Source: Stappia sp. WLB 29
GTDB lineage: Bacteria; Pseudomonadota; Alphaproteobacteria; Rhizobiales; Stappiaceae
DNA: 64,000 bases
Assembly (NCBI RefSeq): GCF_023507705.1
Contig: NZ_JALBGD010000002.1
Span: 186,001-250,000 of the forward strand
Reading direction: 5' to 3'
The notes under the pieces: generated by a model
What the model was told of the DNA's origin: nothing
The model's input: only the letters and a program-made list of their open reading frames with translations
Databases searched by the model: none
Shown here: positions 10,937 through 19,532 of the stretch, piece after piece
How positions within the stretch are numbered: position 1 is the stretch's first letter
Layout: each line of letters begins with the position of its first letter
Made by a program: the position numbers and the translations under genes

Positions 10937-12238
10937 TCACTCCCGGTCCGGCTTGTCCTGGCCCTTCTGACTGCTTGCCAAGCGAAAGATCGCGGGCGAT
11001 GTGCGCAGAAGCCAGACGAAGCGGCCGCGGTGGCTTGCCGGGGCCGCCCCCCGGACGAGAAGTCGCAGGCCGACAAAGGCGACGAAGGCGAGGTGCAGTC
11101 CGCCCGTATAGATGAAGAAGGCGGTCGGGCCGAACCGGTCCATCACCGCCGAGGCGATGAGCGGGCCGACCATGGCGCCCAGCGCGAAGAACATGGTGAG
11201 GCCGGCGGCGAGTTCGACATATTGCCCGGGGCCGGCATGGTCGTTGGCATGGGCGGCGGAGAGCGAATAGAGCGGCAGTGCAAAACCGCCGAACAGGAAG
11301 GCGCCTAAGAAGATCGCCGCCTCTGCGGTGACGCCCGACAGGAACAGGCAGGAGAGCCCGGCGCCCAGCGTCGCCATGATCAGCACATAGCGCCGGTCGA
11401 TGCGGTCCGAGGCCCAGCCGAGAGGGAACTGGAAGATGGCGCCGGCGATCACCCACAGGCTGATCAAGAGCGCCAGCCCGTCGGCATCGAGGCCGACGCC
11501 TTCGGCATAGACCGGGCCGACCGTGCGGAACGCGCCGTTGGTCAGGCCGATGGTCAGGCAGCCGACGGCAGCAACAGGTGAGATCACCCAGATCGACAGG
11601 TAGTTGATCCCCGTCGTGTCGGAGACCGGCGGATTGCCCTCGCGGGCGAGCGAGACCGGGATCAGCGCGGCGCAGAAGACGAGGCCGATGACCACCAGGA
11701 TCTCGAAGCCGCCGGCGCCGAAGGCGGGCAGGAGGAACTGGCCGCCGGTGACGGCGCCGAGGTCGACGATGCGATAGATGCTGAGGATCCGGCCGCGCTC
11801 GGCATTGGAGGACAGCGCGTTCAGCCAGCTTTCCAGCACCATGGCCGTGCCGCAAAAGGCGATGCCGCTGACGAAGCGCAGGCCCGCCCAGGACAGGCCC
11901 GGCGCGGTGAGCAGCAACAGCAGCACGGAGATGGCGCTCAGCGCGGCAAGAGCCGAGAACACCCGGATATGGCCGACACGCTGGATCAGGATCGGCGTGA
12001 CCAGGACGCCGAGGATGAAGCCGGCATAATAGGCCGAGCCGAACAGGCCGATGGTTGTGTCGGACAGACCGTTGAGCCGGCCGCGCACCGCGATCACGGT
12101 CATCGCAACGCCGTTGGCGCCGAGCAGCAGACCGGCCGCGACGAGCAGCGGCACGAGGCGGAACAGCAGCGGGCGGGAGGCGAGGGAGGCGGGATTGTCG
12201 GGCATTCGAGCCAGCATTCCTGGCGGCGGCGGGAACAT
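10937..12238 (-). CDS. MFS transporter of unknown substrate
   Basis: A 433-residue major facilitator protein with about twelve hydrophobic helices; the first (LFRLVPLLVAAGLLLGANGV) starts near residue 23. The motif GSAYYAGFILGVLVTPILIQRVGHIRVF resembles the loop 2-3 region of sugar-phosphate/YcaD-type permeases. The start at 12238 has AGGG nine bases upstream; a second ATG at 12205 is possible but worse spaced. It is divergent from the EamA gene, and the 144-base gap between them holds both promoters. Nothing in the neighbourhood points to a substrate. Confidence 0.85.
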   Translation of the reverse strand: MFPPPPGMLARMPDNPASLASRPLLFRLVPLLVAAGLLLGANGVAMTVIAVRGRLNGLSDTTIGLFGSAYYAGFILGVLVTPILIQRVGHIRVFSALAALSAISVLLLLLTAPGLSWAGLRFVSGIAFCGTAMVLESWLNALSSNAERGRILSIYRIVDLGAVTGGQFLLPAFGAGGFEILVVIGLVFCAALIPVSLAREGNPPVSDTTGINYLSIWVISPVAAVGCLTIGLTNGAFRTVGPVYAEGVGLDADGLALLISLWVIAGAIFQFPLGWASDRIDRRYVLIMATLGAGLSCLFLSGVTAEAAIFLGAFLFGGFALPLYSLSAAHANDHAGPGQYVELAAGLTMFFALGAMVGPLIASAVMDRFGPTAFFIYTGGLHLAFVAFVGLRLLVRGAAPASHRGRFVWLLRTSPAIFRLASSQKGQDKPDRE

Positions 12239-12382
12239 CGATCCTGACCCTGCTTGCCGTCCGCCACAAGCCCTTGTTTCGACTTTTCAACCTGCATGGG
12301 CAGCCGTCGTCGGAAATCGGGTGGGCGGAAGCCGGGGCCCGGAGTAGCCCTTGGGCGAACATGCCGTTTGCAAGGGAAGAAG

Positions 12383-13330
12383 ATGACCTGGAAGAACTGG
12401 TTGCTGCTCATGACGCTCGCGCTCGTGTGGGGTGCGACCTTCCCTTTCGGCAAGATCGCGCTGGTCGAGATCCCGCCCTTCGTCCTCGCCTTCCTGCGGG
12501 TGCTGCTGGCGGCGCTGGTGCTGCACGCCGTGCTGGCCGTGCGCGGGCTCGCCTTTCCCCGCGATCCTTCCATGCTCGCGGCGTTCCTGGTGATGGGGCT
12601 GCTCAACAACGCCATCCCCTTTTCTCTCATCCTGTGGGGCCAGACCGGTATTTCGGCGAGCCTTGCCTCGATCCTCAATGCGACGACGCCGATCTTCACG
12701 GTGCTGGTCGCCTCCGTGCTCTTCCGCCAGGAAGTCCTGCGGGCACATCGGGTTGCCGGTATTGCCGTCGGCTTTGCGGGCGTGGCGCTGCTCCTGCTGC
12801 CGGGGCTGGAGGCCGGGGTACTGGCAAGCCTTTCGGGCGAGCCGGTCTGGGCGCAGGCCCTGTGCCTCGGTGCGGCGCTGTCCTACGCCTTCGCCGCCGC
12901 CTTCGCCCGCCGCTTTCGCGGCGTTCCGGTCATGGTCGCTGCAACGGGGCAACTGACCGGCTCCAGCCTGTTGCTGCTGCCGCTTGCTGTCTGGCAGTCG
13001 TTCTCGGTGCCGGGCGGCTGGACGCCGGCCATGGTGGGGCCGGTCGCCTGGGCTTCGGTCGTCGCGCTCGGCACAGCCTGCACCGCGTTCGCCTATCTCA
13101 TCTACTTCCGCCTGTTGAGCGAGGCCGGGGCCACCAACGCCTCGCTGGTCACCTTGCTGATTCCGGTTTCGGCAGTGCTGATCTCCGCAAGCCTGCTGGG
13201 CGAGGCCTTGTCCCTGCTGCAGGTGGCCGGGATGGGCGTGCTGCTGTTCGGGCTTGTGCTGCTGGACGGGCGCGTTCTCGCCCCTTTCGACAGGGTGCAG
13301 CGCCGGGTGCCCGGACGAGGGCGTCCTTAA
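12383..13330 (+). CDS. EamA-family (DMT) inner-membrane transporter
   Basis: A 315-residue protein with ten predicted helices arranged as two EamA repeats, the drug/metabolite transporter fold used for export of amino acids or other small metabolites. The N-terminal VWGATFPFGKIAL and the later repeat around AFAAAFARRFRGVPVMVAATGQL are typical. The frame opens earlier, but AAGGGAAGAAG six bases before the ATG at 12383 and the immediate membrane helix fix the start. Its last four bases overlap the end of the convergent cyclase gene. Substrate unknown. Confidence 0.88.
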   Translation: MTWKNWLLLMTLALVWGATFPFGKIALVEIPPFVLAFLRVLLAALVLHAVLAVRGLAFPRDPSMLAAFLVMGLLNNAIPFSLILWGQTGISASLASILNATTPIFTVLVASVLFRQEVLRAHRVAGIAVGFAGVALLLLPGLEAGVLASLSGEPVWAQALCLGAALSYAFAAAFARRFRGVPVMVAATGQLTGSSLLLLPLAVWQSFSVPGGWTPAMVGPVAWASVVALGTACTAFAYLIYFRLLSEAGATNASLVTLLIPVSAVLISASLLGEALSLLQVAGMGVLLFGLVLLDGRVLAPFDRVQRRVPGRGRP

Positions 13331-15525
13331 GCCGGCGCCCGCTGCGGCATCACCTCGATGCGTTCGGCGAAGCGCTCGTAGACGTCGGCGAGCCGTTCGG
13401 GCGCCTGCTTACGGCAGGCAGCAAGGCCTGCGCGGGCCGTCTCGCGGTCGCCGGCATCGATGGCGGCGACCATGGCCGCATGGGCCTGCGACAGAGCCTG
13501 GAACTCGTCGCCGGCCGCATAGTCGGGGTCACCGACGAGGGCGAACAGGCGGATCGGCACGCTCTTGCCCTTCAGCGGGATGGCGCCGGCCTCCAGGAAG
13601 GCAAAGCCCCTGGCCGCGCGCGCCGTGTCTTCGGAGACGACGCAGTCGGCGCCGACCGCCTTGCAGCTCGACTCGATCCGTGCCGCGACGTTCACCGCAT
13701 CGCCGATCACCGAATAGTTGAAGCGGCGGCTGGAGCCCATGTTGCCCACGCAGGCCTCGCCCGTGTTGAGACCGACGCCGATGCGCACGGTCTGGGTCGG
13801 CAAGTCCCGCTCGCGAAAGCGGAAGGCGTCCTCGGCGTTCAGCCGGTCGACGATGCGCACCATCTCCAGCGCCGTTCGGCAGGCCTTGGCCGCATGGTCG
13901 TCCACCTCCATCGGCGCGTTCCAGAAGGCCATGATGCTGTCGCCGATATACTTGTCGATGGTGCCGCTATGCGCCTGGATCTCGTCGGAGAGCGGCGACA
14001 GCAGCGCGTTGAGGAAGGCGACCAGATCCGTCGGCGTCAGCTGCTCGGAGATCGGGGTGAAGCCGCGCACATCCATGAACATGATGGTCATGTCGCGCAT
14101 TTCGCCGCCGAGCCGCAACGCATCGGGCGCGGTCTCCAGTCGCTTGACCATTTCCGGTGCCAGATACTGGCCGAAGGCGGCCCGCACGAACCGTTTCTCG
14201 CGCTCGGTCAGGAAGTAGAGCAGGGCGGTCGCCGCGGCATAGACGACGAAGAGGTTCACAGCGGTCGGATAGACCGGATCGAGCAGCAGCCCTTGCGTGC
14301 GGAACAGATGGATGGCCCCCGCATAGAGCGAGAAGGCGATCACCCCGCCTATAACGGCGGCCCAGATCGAGCCGAAAGCGATGATCAGGGCGATGACGAT
14401 CAGGCCGAGCAGGAAGGTGGCGATGATCTCGGCGCCGTCCGCCCAGTCCGGCCGGCTGAGAAAGGTGCCGGCGAGGATCTGTTCGGCGGCCTGCGCATGC
14501 ACCGAGACGCCCGGCACGAGATCGCCGAGGGGCGTTGCACGGATGTCGTAGAGGCCGACGGACGAGGTGCCGATGAAGACGATCTGGCCTTCGATCTGCG
14601 GCGCCAGGCTTGCGCGCGTTTCGGGATCGAGCACGTCGGCGGCCGAGACGTAGCGGTCCGACCGGTCCTCGTTGAAATATACCCACAACTCGCCCTGAGC
14701 GGTGGTGGGAAAGGGCAGGGCGCCGACCTTGATGTCCGTGACCGCGGCCGCGCCGGCGTCCAGCTCCCCGCTCGCATCGGCGGAGCGGATGATGAAGGTC
14801 CCGGCGCCTTGGGCGACCCTGAGCGCTTCCATCACCAGGCTGGGGTAGAGACCCGTGCCGTCGGTGAAGACCATGGGCACGCGGCGCACGATGCCGATCG
14901 TGTCGCGGCTGGACAGGCTGACGCCGCCGCTTCCCGTTGCGGCCGCCTCCAGCACCGGCAGGCTGACCAGGGCGGAGGCGAAGGAGGGAATGCTGCCGGT
15001 CGGGTCGCTGCCGGCATGGGCAAAGCCGGCCTTGGCGGCCGGCTTGCTGCCGTCGGCGTTCGGCAGGGTGGCAAAGCCGAGCACCACGGGGGCCTCGGCA
15101 ATCGCTTCGGCGAAGACTTTGTCCGTGTCGGGCAGGCGTTCGGCCAGTCCTTCCAACTCTGCATCGCTGCCGATCTTCAGGTCCGGGACATAACGATGCG
15201 GCGACAGGCGATCGGGTTCGGCGAAGATCACGTCATAGGCGATGGCGGCGGCACCCAGTTCCGTCAGCGCGCGGGTCAGGTCTGCCAGCGTGTCGCGGCG
15301 CCAGGGCCATTGGCCGTGCTCGGCCAGCGAGCGCTCGTCGATGTCGACGATGCGGACGGGAAAATCACCCTGCGGACGGGGCCAGAAACGCTGGTATCCG
15401 TCGAAGCCCATCAGGCGGATCGCCGAGACGAAGGACGGGTCGTAGGCCCGCAATGCGGTGACGACGAACAGGAACAGGCATCCGGCCACAGCCACGAGCA
15501 GGTGCTTGCGTTGCGTGATGCGCAT
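13327..15525 (-). CDS. CHASE2-domain adenylate/guanylate cyclase
   Basis: A 732-residue class III nucleotide cyclase. An N-terminal helix (about 8-28) leads into an extracytoplasmic CHASE2 sensor (about 40-330, with VRIVDIDERSLAEHGQWPW), then three closely packed helices (about 365-445), then the cytoplasmic catalytic domain (about 470-660). Visible catalytic features are the first metal Asp in TIMFMDVRGFTPISEQL, the lysine and second Asp region IDKYIGDSIMAFWNAP, and FNYSVIGDAVNVAARIES. The lysine suggests ATP rather than GTP as substrate. The sensed signal is unknown. The last four bases overlap the convergent EamA gene. Confidence 0.93.
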   Translation of the reverse strand: MRITQRKHLLVAVAGCLFLFVVTALRAYDPSFVSAIRLMGFDGYQRFWPRPQGDFPVRIVDIDERSLAEHGQWPWRRDTLADLTRALTELGAAAIAYDVIFAEPDRLSPHRYVPDLKIGSDAELEGLAERLPDTDKVFAEAIAEAPVVLGFATLPNADGSKPAAKAGFAHAGSDPTGSIPSFASALVSLPVLEAAATGSGGVSLSSRDTIGIVRRVPMVFTDGTGLYPSLVMEALRVAQGAGTFIIRSADASGELDAGAAAVTDIKVGALPFPTTAQGELWVYFNEDRSDRYVSAADVLDPETRASLAPQIEGQIVFIGTSSVGLYDIRATPLGDLVPGVSVHAQAAEQILAGTFLSRPDWADGAEIIATFLLGLIVIALIIAFGSIWAAVIGGVIAFSLYAGAIHLFRTQGLLLDPVYPTAVNLFVVYAAATALLYFLTEREKRFVRAAFGQYLAPEMVKRLETAPDALRLGGEMRDMTIMFMDVRGFTPISEQLTPTDLVAFLNALLSPLSDEIQAHSGTIDKYIGDSIMAFWNAPMEVDDHAAKACRTALEMVRIVDRLNAEDAFRFRERDLPTQTVRIGVGLNTGEACVGNMGSSRRFNYSVIGDAVNVAARIESSCKAVGADCVVSEDTARAARGFAFLEAGAIPLKGKSVPIRLFALVGDPDYAAGDEFQALSQAHAAMVAAIDAGDRETARAGLAACRKQAPERLADVYERFAERIEVMPQRAPA

Positions 15526-15618
15526 GTGCTCTTCCGTCTCCCCTGCCGCGGTGCACCGCGTCGGCGGGAAGGTTAGAGCATCGGGCCGGAAAGGGGAATC
15601 GGCTTGGGGGAACCGCGT

Positions 15619-15641
15619 GTCCCGCGCCCAAAGCGCGGGAC
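15619..15641. other. Hairpin between rpoH and the cyclase gene
   Basis: GTCCCGCGC / GCGCGGGAC forms a perfect 9-bp stem with a 5-base loop and no T-tract. It lies 47 bases after the rpoH stop and about 93 bases before the cyclase start. It may end or stabilise the rpoH message. Confidence 0.4.
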
Positions 15642-15687
15642 CGCGATTGATCGGAGCATGACCTGAGGCAAGACGGGCTGCTGCCCG

Positions 15688-16590
15688 TCAGGCCTGGCCG
15701 GCGATCTGCGCCTGCGGCTGTTCCAGCTCGCGGGCGCCGCGGCGCACTGCCTTCTGGACCTTCTCGAAGGCGCGAACCTCGATCTGGCGCACGCGTTCGC
15801 GGCTGACGCCGAACTCGGTCGACAGATCCTCGAGCGTGATCGGATCCTCCGACAGGCGCCGGGCCTCGAAGATCCGCCGCTCGCGGTCGTTGAGGACTTC
15901 CATCGCGTCGCCGAGCAGCTTGCGCCGCTGGTCCAGCTCTTCCTGCTGGGCGAAGACCGCCTCCTGGCTATCGCTCTCGTCGACGAGCCAGTCCTGCCAC
16001 TCGCCGCTGTCGGCCTCCGCGCGGATCGGCGCGTTGAGCGAGGCGTCGCCGGCGAGCCGGCGGTTCATCGAGACGACTTCCTCCTCGCTGACACCGAGCT
16101 TGGTGGCGATCTGTGTTACGTGCTCGGGGCGCAGATCGCCCTCGTCGAGCGCCTGGATGCGGCCCTTGAGCCGGCGCAGATTGAAGAAGAGACGCTTCTG
16201 GTTGGCGGTGGTGCCCATCTTCACGAGCGACCAGGATCGCAGGATGTATTCCTGGATCGCCGCCTTGATCCACCACATGGCATAGGTGGCGAGACGGAAG
16301 CCCTTGTCGGGCTCGAAGCGCTTGACCGCCTGCATCAGGCCGACATTGCCCTCCGACACGACCTCGGAAATCGGCAGGCCGTAGCCGCGATAGCCCATGG
16401 CGATCTTGGCGACGAGGCGCAGATGCGACGTCACCAGCCGCTCGGCCGCAGCCGGGTCGCCATGCTCCTTGTAGCGCTTGGCGAGCATGTATTCTTCCTG
16501 CGGTTCCAGCATCGGAAACCGCCGGATTTCGTCCAGATATCGGCTGAGACCGCCTTCGCCGGAACTCAGCGCCGGAATGTTCTGGGCCAT
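15688..16590 (-). CDS. rpoH: RNA polymerase heat-shock sigma factor RpoH (sigma-32)
   Basis: A 300-residue sigma-70-type factor that directs transcription of heat-shock genes. Region 2 has SEGNVGLMQAVKRFEPDKGFR and the melting motif YAMWWIKAAIQEYILRSWSLVK, immediately followed by the RpoH box QKRLFFNLRR that separates this group from other sigma factors. Region 4.2 ends with the helix-turn-helix FGVSRERVRQIEVRAFEKVQKA. The frame opens earlier, but MAQNIPALSSGEGGLSRYL at 16590, with AAGGG upstream, is the family start. It lies 158 bases downstream of rluD, a conserved order in Hyphomicrobiales. Many relatives carry a second rpoH; this context is that of the main copy. Confidence 0.96.
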   Translation of the reverse strand: MAQNIPALSSGEGGLSRYLDEIRRFPMLEPQEEYMLAKRYKEHGDPAAAERLVTSHLRLVAKIAMGYRGYGLPISEVVSEGNVGLMQAVKRFEPDKGFRLATYAMWWIKAAIQEYILRSWSLVKMGTTANQKRLFFNLRRLKGRIQALDEGDLRPEHVTQIATKLGVSEEEVVSMNRRLAGDASLNAPIRAEADSGEWQDWLVDESDSQEAVFAQQEELDQRRKLLGDAMEVLNDRERRIFEARRLSEDPITLEDLSTEFGVSRERVRQIEVRAFEKVQKAVRRGARELEQPQAQIAGQA

Positions 16591-16748
16591 GAATGCACCC
16601 TTTCTCCCAACGATCCCTCCGGGGTCGCGCCGGCCCGAGCCGGATGCGCGACCGCCATCGCAGGGCATGCTGTTTCGGCGCCCGAATGGCACGCCGGACT
16701 TCCCAATATAGGGTTCATTTCGGCAATATCAGGACATAATTTTGCAAA

Positions 16749-17786
16749 TTATGACGGCGAAAGCGTTCGGATTGCCTTGAGCAGGGTGTCCATGTCGTCG
16801 GGAAGGGGACTTTCGAAACGCAGCGTCTCGCCGGTCGCCGGATGGGCGAAGGCGAGAAGGCCCGCATGCAGGGCCTGGCGCGGGAAGGCATCCACCACGT
16901 CGCGGACCTCGTCGGGCAGGCGTGCCGACTTGGTGCGGAAATGCGCGCCGTAATCGGCATCGCCGACCAGCGGGTGGCCGATATGGGCCATGTGCACGCG
17001 GATCTGGTGGGTGCGTCCGGTTTCCAGGCGGCAGGCCATCAGGGCGGCAATCGGGGGTGCGTCCTTCGCGCCGAAGCGCTCGCGCACCTGCCAGTGCGTG
17101 ATGGCGTGGCGGCCGCCGGATTTCGTCACCGCGATCTTCTGCCGGTTGGCCGAGGAGCGGGCGAGATCGGCATCGACGGTGCCGCGCAGCTGCATCGGCG
17201 CGCCCCAGACCAGCGCGACATATTCGCGCTCCAGCGGGCCGGTGCGGCCGTGGTCTGCGAACTGCGCGGCGAGCCCCTGATGGGCGAGATCGGTCTTGGC
17301 GACCACCAGCAGGCCGCTGGTGTCCTTGTCGAGGCGGTGGACGATGCCGGGCCGCTTGACGCCGCCGATGCCCGACAGGCTGTCGCCGCAATGGTGCAGC
17401 AGCGCATTGACCAAGGTGCCGCTCCAGTTGCCGGGGCCGGGATGGACGACGAGGCCCGCGGGCTTGTCGATCACGACAAGGTGATCGTCCTCGTAGACGA
17501 TCGTCAGCGGGATATCCTCGGGAGTGGGCTCGGCTTCCTCCGGTTCCGGTAGCTCCAGCGCCAGCTCCTCGCCCGAATTGACCCGGTATTTGGGCTCCAT
17601 TATGGTCCGCCCGCCGACGCGCGCCCGACCCTGGCGGATCAGGGACTGGATGCGGCTGCGGCTGATTTCCGGCAGATGGCGGGCAAGGCAGGCGTCGAGG
17701 CGGCTGCCGGCATCCTCATCGGAAACGGCAAGGGCTGCGATCGCGACGCCGTCGGCATCGCCTTCCTCTTCAATGGACATAGACAT
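16749..17786 (-). CDS. rluD: RluA/RluD-family 23S rRNA pseudouridine synthase
   Basis: A 345-residue enzyme that isomerises uridine to pseudouridine in large-subunit rRNA. An S4 RNA-binding domain (about 24-75, SRLDACLARHLPEISRSRIQSLI) precedes the catalytic domain with the signature HRLDKDTSGLLVVAK, whose Asp near residue 152 is the catalytic residue, and a later RTHQIRVHMAHIGHPLVGD motif. RluC or another RluA member cannot be excluded from sequence alone, but the S4 domain and the rpoH neighbour favour RluD. The gene begins back-to-back with the small membrane protein at 17785, the two start codons overlapping. Confidence 0.9.
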   Translation of the reverse strand: MSMSIEEEGDADGVAIAALAVSDEDAGSRLDACLARHLPEISRSRIQSLIRQGRARVGGRTIMEPKYRVNSGEELALELPEPEEAEPTPEDIPLTIVYEDDHLVVIDKPAGLVVHPGPGNWSGTLVNALLHHCGDSLSGIGGVKRPGIVHRLDKDTSGLLVVAKTDLAHQGLAAQFADHGRTGPLEREYVALVWGAPMQLRGTVDADLARSSANRQKIAVTKSGGRHAITHWQVRERFGAKDAPPIAALMACRLETGRTHQIRVHMAHIGHPLVGDADYGAHFRTKSARLPDEVRDVVDAFPRQALHAGLLAFAHPATGETLRFESPLPDDMDTLLKAIRTLSPS

Positions 17787-18144
17787 GACACATCCGGCAA
17801 TGGACGACGAAGACCGCGACGCGGAAGCCCCGCTGGATCCGGCGATGGAACGGGTTCAGAAGAAGCTGAAGCGACTGCTCGCCGTCTCTAGCCTCGTCAT
17901 GGTGCTCGGCTTCATGGCCGTTCTCGCGGCCATCATCTACAAGCTGTCCGAAAGCGGCAAGCGGGCGGACGGGAGCGATATAGCCGCAACGGTGGCCATC
18001 GGCAAGGACGGGCGGGTGGAAAGCATGGTCCTGTCGGGCGATCGGCTGATCCTGCTGGTGCGCGACGGCACCGCCAGCAAGCTGCTGCATCTGGAAGCGG
18101 CGACCGGCCGCCTCGTCGGCGAGACCGCGTTCGTCGCGCAGTAA
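17785..18144 (+). CDS. Small single-pass membrane protein (DUF6476-like)
   Basis: A protein of about 119 residues: an acidic N-terminus, a basic helix, one transmembrane segment (LLAVSSLVMVLGFMAVLAAIIYKL, about 34-57) and a small C-terminal domain with two beta-rich stretches (VESMVLSGDRLILLVRDG, KLLHLEAATGRLVGET). It resembles a small family repeatedly found divergent from rluD in Hyphomicrobiales, which I believe is DUF6476; the name is from memory. No Shine-Dalgarno is visible for any of three in-frame ATGs (17773, 17785, 17800). The one at 17785 overlaps the rluD start codon on the other strand, so each promoter must lie inside the other gene. Confidence 0.75.
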   Translation: MTHPAMDDEDRDAEAPLDPAMERVQKKLKRLLAVSSLVMVLGFMAVLAAIIYKLSESGKRADGSDIAATVAIGKDGRVESMVLSGDRLILLVRDGTASKLLHLEAATGRLVGETAFVAQ

Positions 18145-18356
18145 AACCGGACCCGAACCGGACCGAGCCGACATCTGCTGGCCTGCCTGCCGCATGTGGC
18201 CCTCGGGCGCCGGCAGACAGGCTCATGTCCGCTCCGGGTGCGCGGCGTGCGAGAATGTCTCTTTTTTCGCTGTCCACAGGCTTTGCGAAAAATGGGGCTT
18301 GCATTCGGCGCGCGGGCGTTCTACCTACGCGTCCTGTTCGTAACTGACCGGCCGAC

Positions 18357-18432
18357 GCCCCCATCGTCTAGCGGTCTAGGACGCCGCCCTCTCACGGCGG
18401 AAACAGGGGTTCGAGTCCCCTTGGGGGTGCCA
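18357..18432 (+). tRNA. tRNA-Glu (anticodon CTC)
   Basis: A complete 76-base cloverleaf including the encoded CCA. The acceptor stem GCCCCCA pairs with TGGGGGT, the anticodon stem CCGCC/GGCGG encloses loop CTCTCAC giving anticodon CTC, and the T-loop reads GGTTCGAGTCC. No integrase or att-like duplication is seen next to it. Confidence 0.97.
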
Positions 18433-18608
18433 ACTTTCCCAGCGAGCGCTTGAACGACAAGCGACTTGCCGCTGGCTCTGCGAAACTTCCGAAAAGTCGA
18501 TAGCAATTTCCCCTTCCGGGGCGAGTCTCCGCGCGTTTGCCGACTGCATCCGGCGCGACGGGTCTTTTCCGTGCAGACATTCCCCGCATTGCAAAACGCC
18601 GGGCAATG

Positions 18609-18637
18609 CAAAAACGCCGGCGCAAGGGCCGGCGTTT
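18609..18637 (-). terminator. Terminator of the che operon
   Basis: On the minus strand, ACGCCGGC / GCCGGCGT with a 6-base loop is followed by a T-run, 32 bases after the cheR stop. On the plus strand it could also stop read-through from the tRNA. Confidence 0.85.
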
Positions 18638-18668
18638 CGTGTTCGCAAAAGCGCGGTTTGCGGGCGCT

Positions 18669-19532
18669 TCAGCCGGCGACCTGGAAGCGCGAGCGTGCGG
18701 CAACTCCCTGCATTCCCGTCGCGGCAGAGGGCTGATAGAGGCCGCGCAGGTCCGGCACCGGCCGAAACGCATCGGTCAGGCCGACAACGGTCTCGGCCGC
18801 GCCCAGCACCAGGTAGCCATCGGCCGGCATCTGCTTGGAGATGCGCTGCAACACGTCCACCTTGGTCGGCTGGTCGAAATAGATCAGCACATTGCGGCAG
18901 TAGACGATGTCGAAGGAGCCGAGCGTGGAAAAATTCTCCAGCAGGTTGAGCTTGCGCCACTGCACCATGGAGCGCAGCTCCGGGTTGACCTGCCACAGGT
19001 CGCCTTTCTGGGTGAAATATTTCAGCAGCATCTGGATCGGCAGGCCGCGCTGGACCTCGAACTGGCTGTAGATGCCGGTCTTCGCCTTTTCCAGGACCTC
19101 GTTCGACAGGTCGGTGCCGATGATCTCGACACGGAAGCCGGCGATCTTCTGCGCGGCCTCCTTGAGGCAAATGGCGAGCGAGTAGGGCTCCTGGCCGGTG
19201 GAGGCGGCCGCGCACCAGATGCGAATGGTCCGGCGGTCGGCACGCGCCTTCAGCATGGCCGGAAGCATCACTTCCCGGAAGTGCTGGAACGGCATGCCGT
19301 CGCGGAAGAAGAACGATTCGTTGGTGGTCATGGCCTCGACCACCTCGACGCACAGTTGCGCCCCGGTCGGCTTCTGCATTGCCTGGACGAGCTCGGACAG
19401 CCCGCCGAGATTGTGGCGCCGCGCCACCGGCAGCAGCCGGCTCTCCACCAGGTACTGCTTCTCGTTGGTCAGGACCAGTCCGGACTTGGCCTTCAGGAAC
19501 TGCTTGAGATACTCGAATTGTGACGCAATCAC
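18669..19532 (-). CDS. cheR: Chemotaxis protein methyltransferase CheR
   Basis: A 287-residue enzyme that methylates glutamates of chemoreceptors with S-adenosylmethionine. It shows the helical N-terminal domain and the SAM-binding domain with RIWCAAASTGQEPYSLAI and the FDIVYCRNVLIYF motif. The start is a GTG at 19532 (IASQFEYLKQFLK follows), chosen because GGAGG lies seven bases upstream and the GTGA overlaps the cheB stop, implying translational coupling. It is the last gene of the chpT-cheA-cheW-cheY-cheB-cheR run. Confidence 0.95.
   Translation of the reverse strand: MIASQFEYLKQFLKAKSGLVLTNEKQYLVESRLLPVARRHNLGGLSELVQAMQKPTGAQLCVEVVEAMTTNESFFFRDGMPFQHFREVMLPAMLKARADRRTIRIWCAAASTGQEPYSLAICLKEAAQKIAGFRVEIIGTDLSNEVLEKAKTGIYSQFEVQRGLPIQMLLKYFTQKGDLWQVNPELRSMVQWRKLNLLENFSTLGSFDIVYCRNVLIYFDQPTKVDVLQRISKQMPADGYLVLGAAETVVGLTDAFRPVPDLRGLYQPSAATGMQGVAARSRFQVAG

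Noticed and set aside
12274-15576. A 1100-codon open frame on the + strand opposite the cyclase gene
   Set aside because: It is the mirror of GC-rich codons in real genes on the other strand; its translation is Arg/Gly/His-rich with no domain, and the minus-strand cyclase has complete catalytic motifs.
18357-18432. tRNA-Glu as an integration hotspot
   Set aside because: No integrase, no duplicated tRNA 3' end and no change of gene style on either side.
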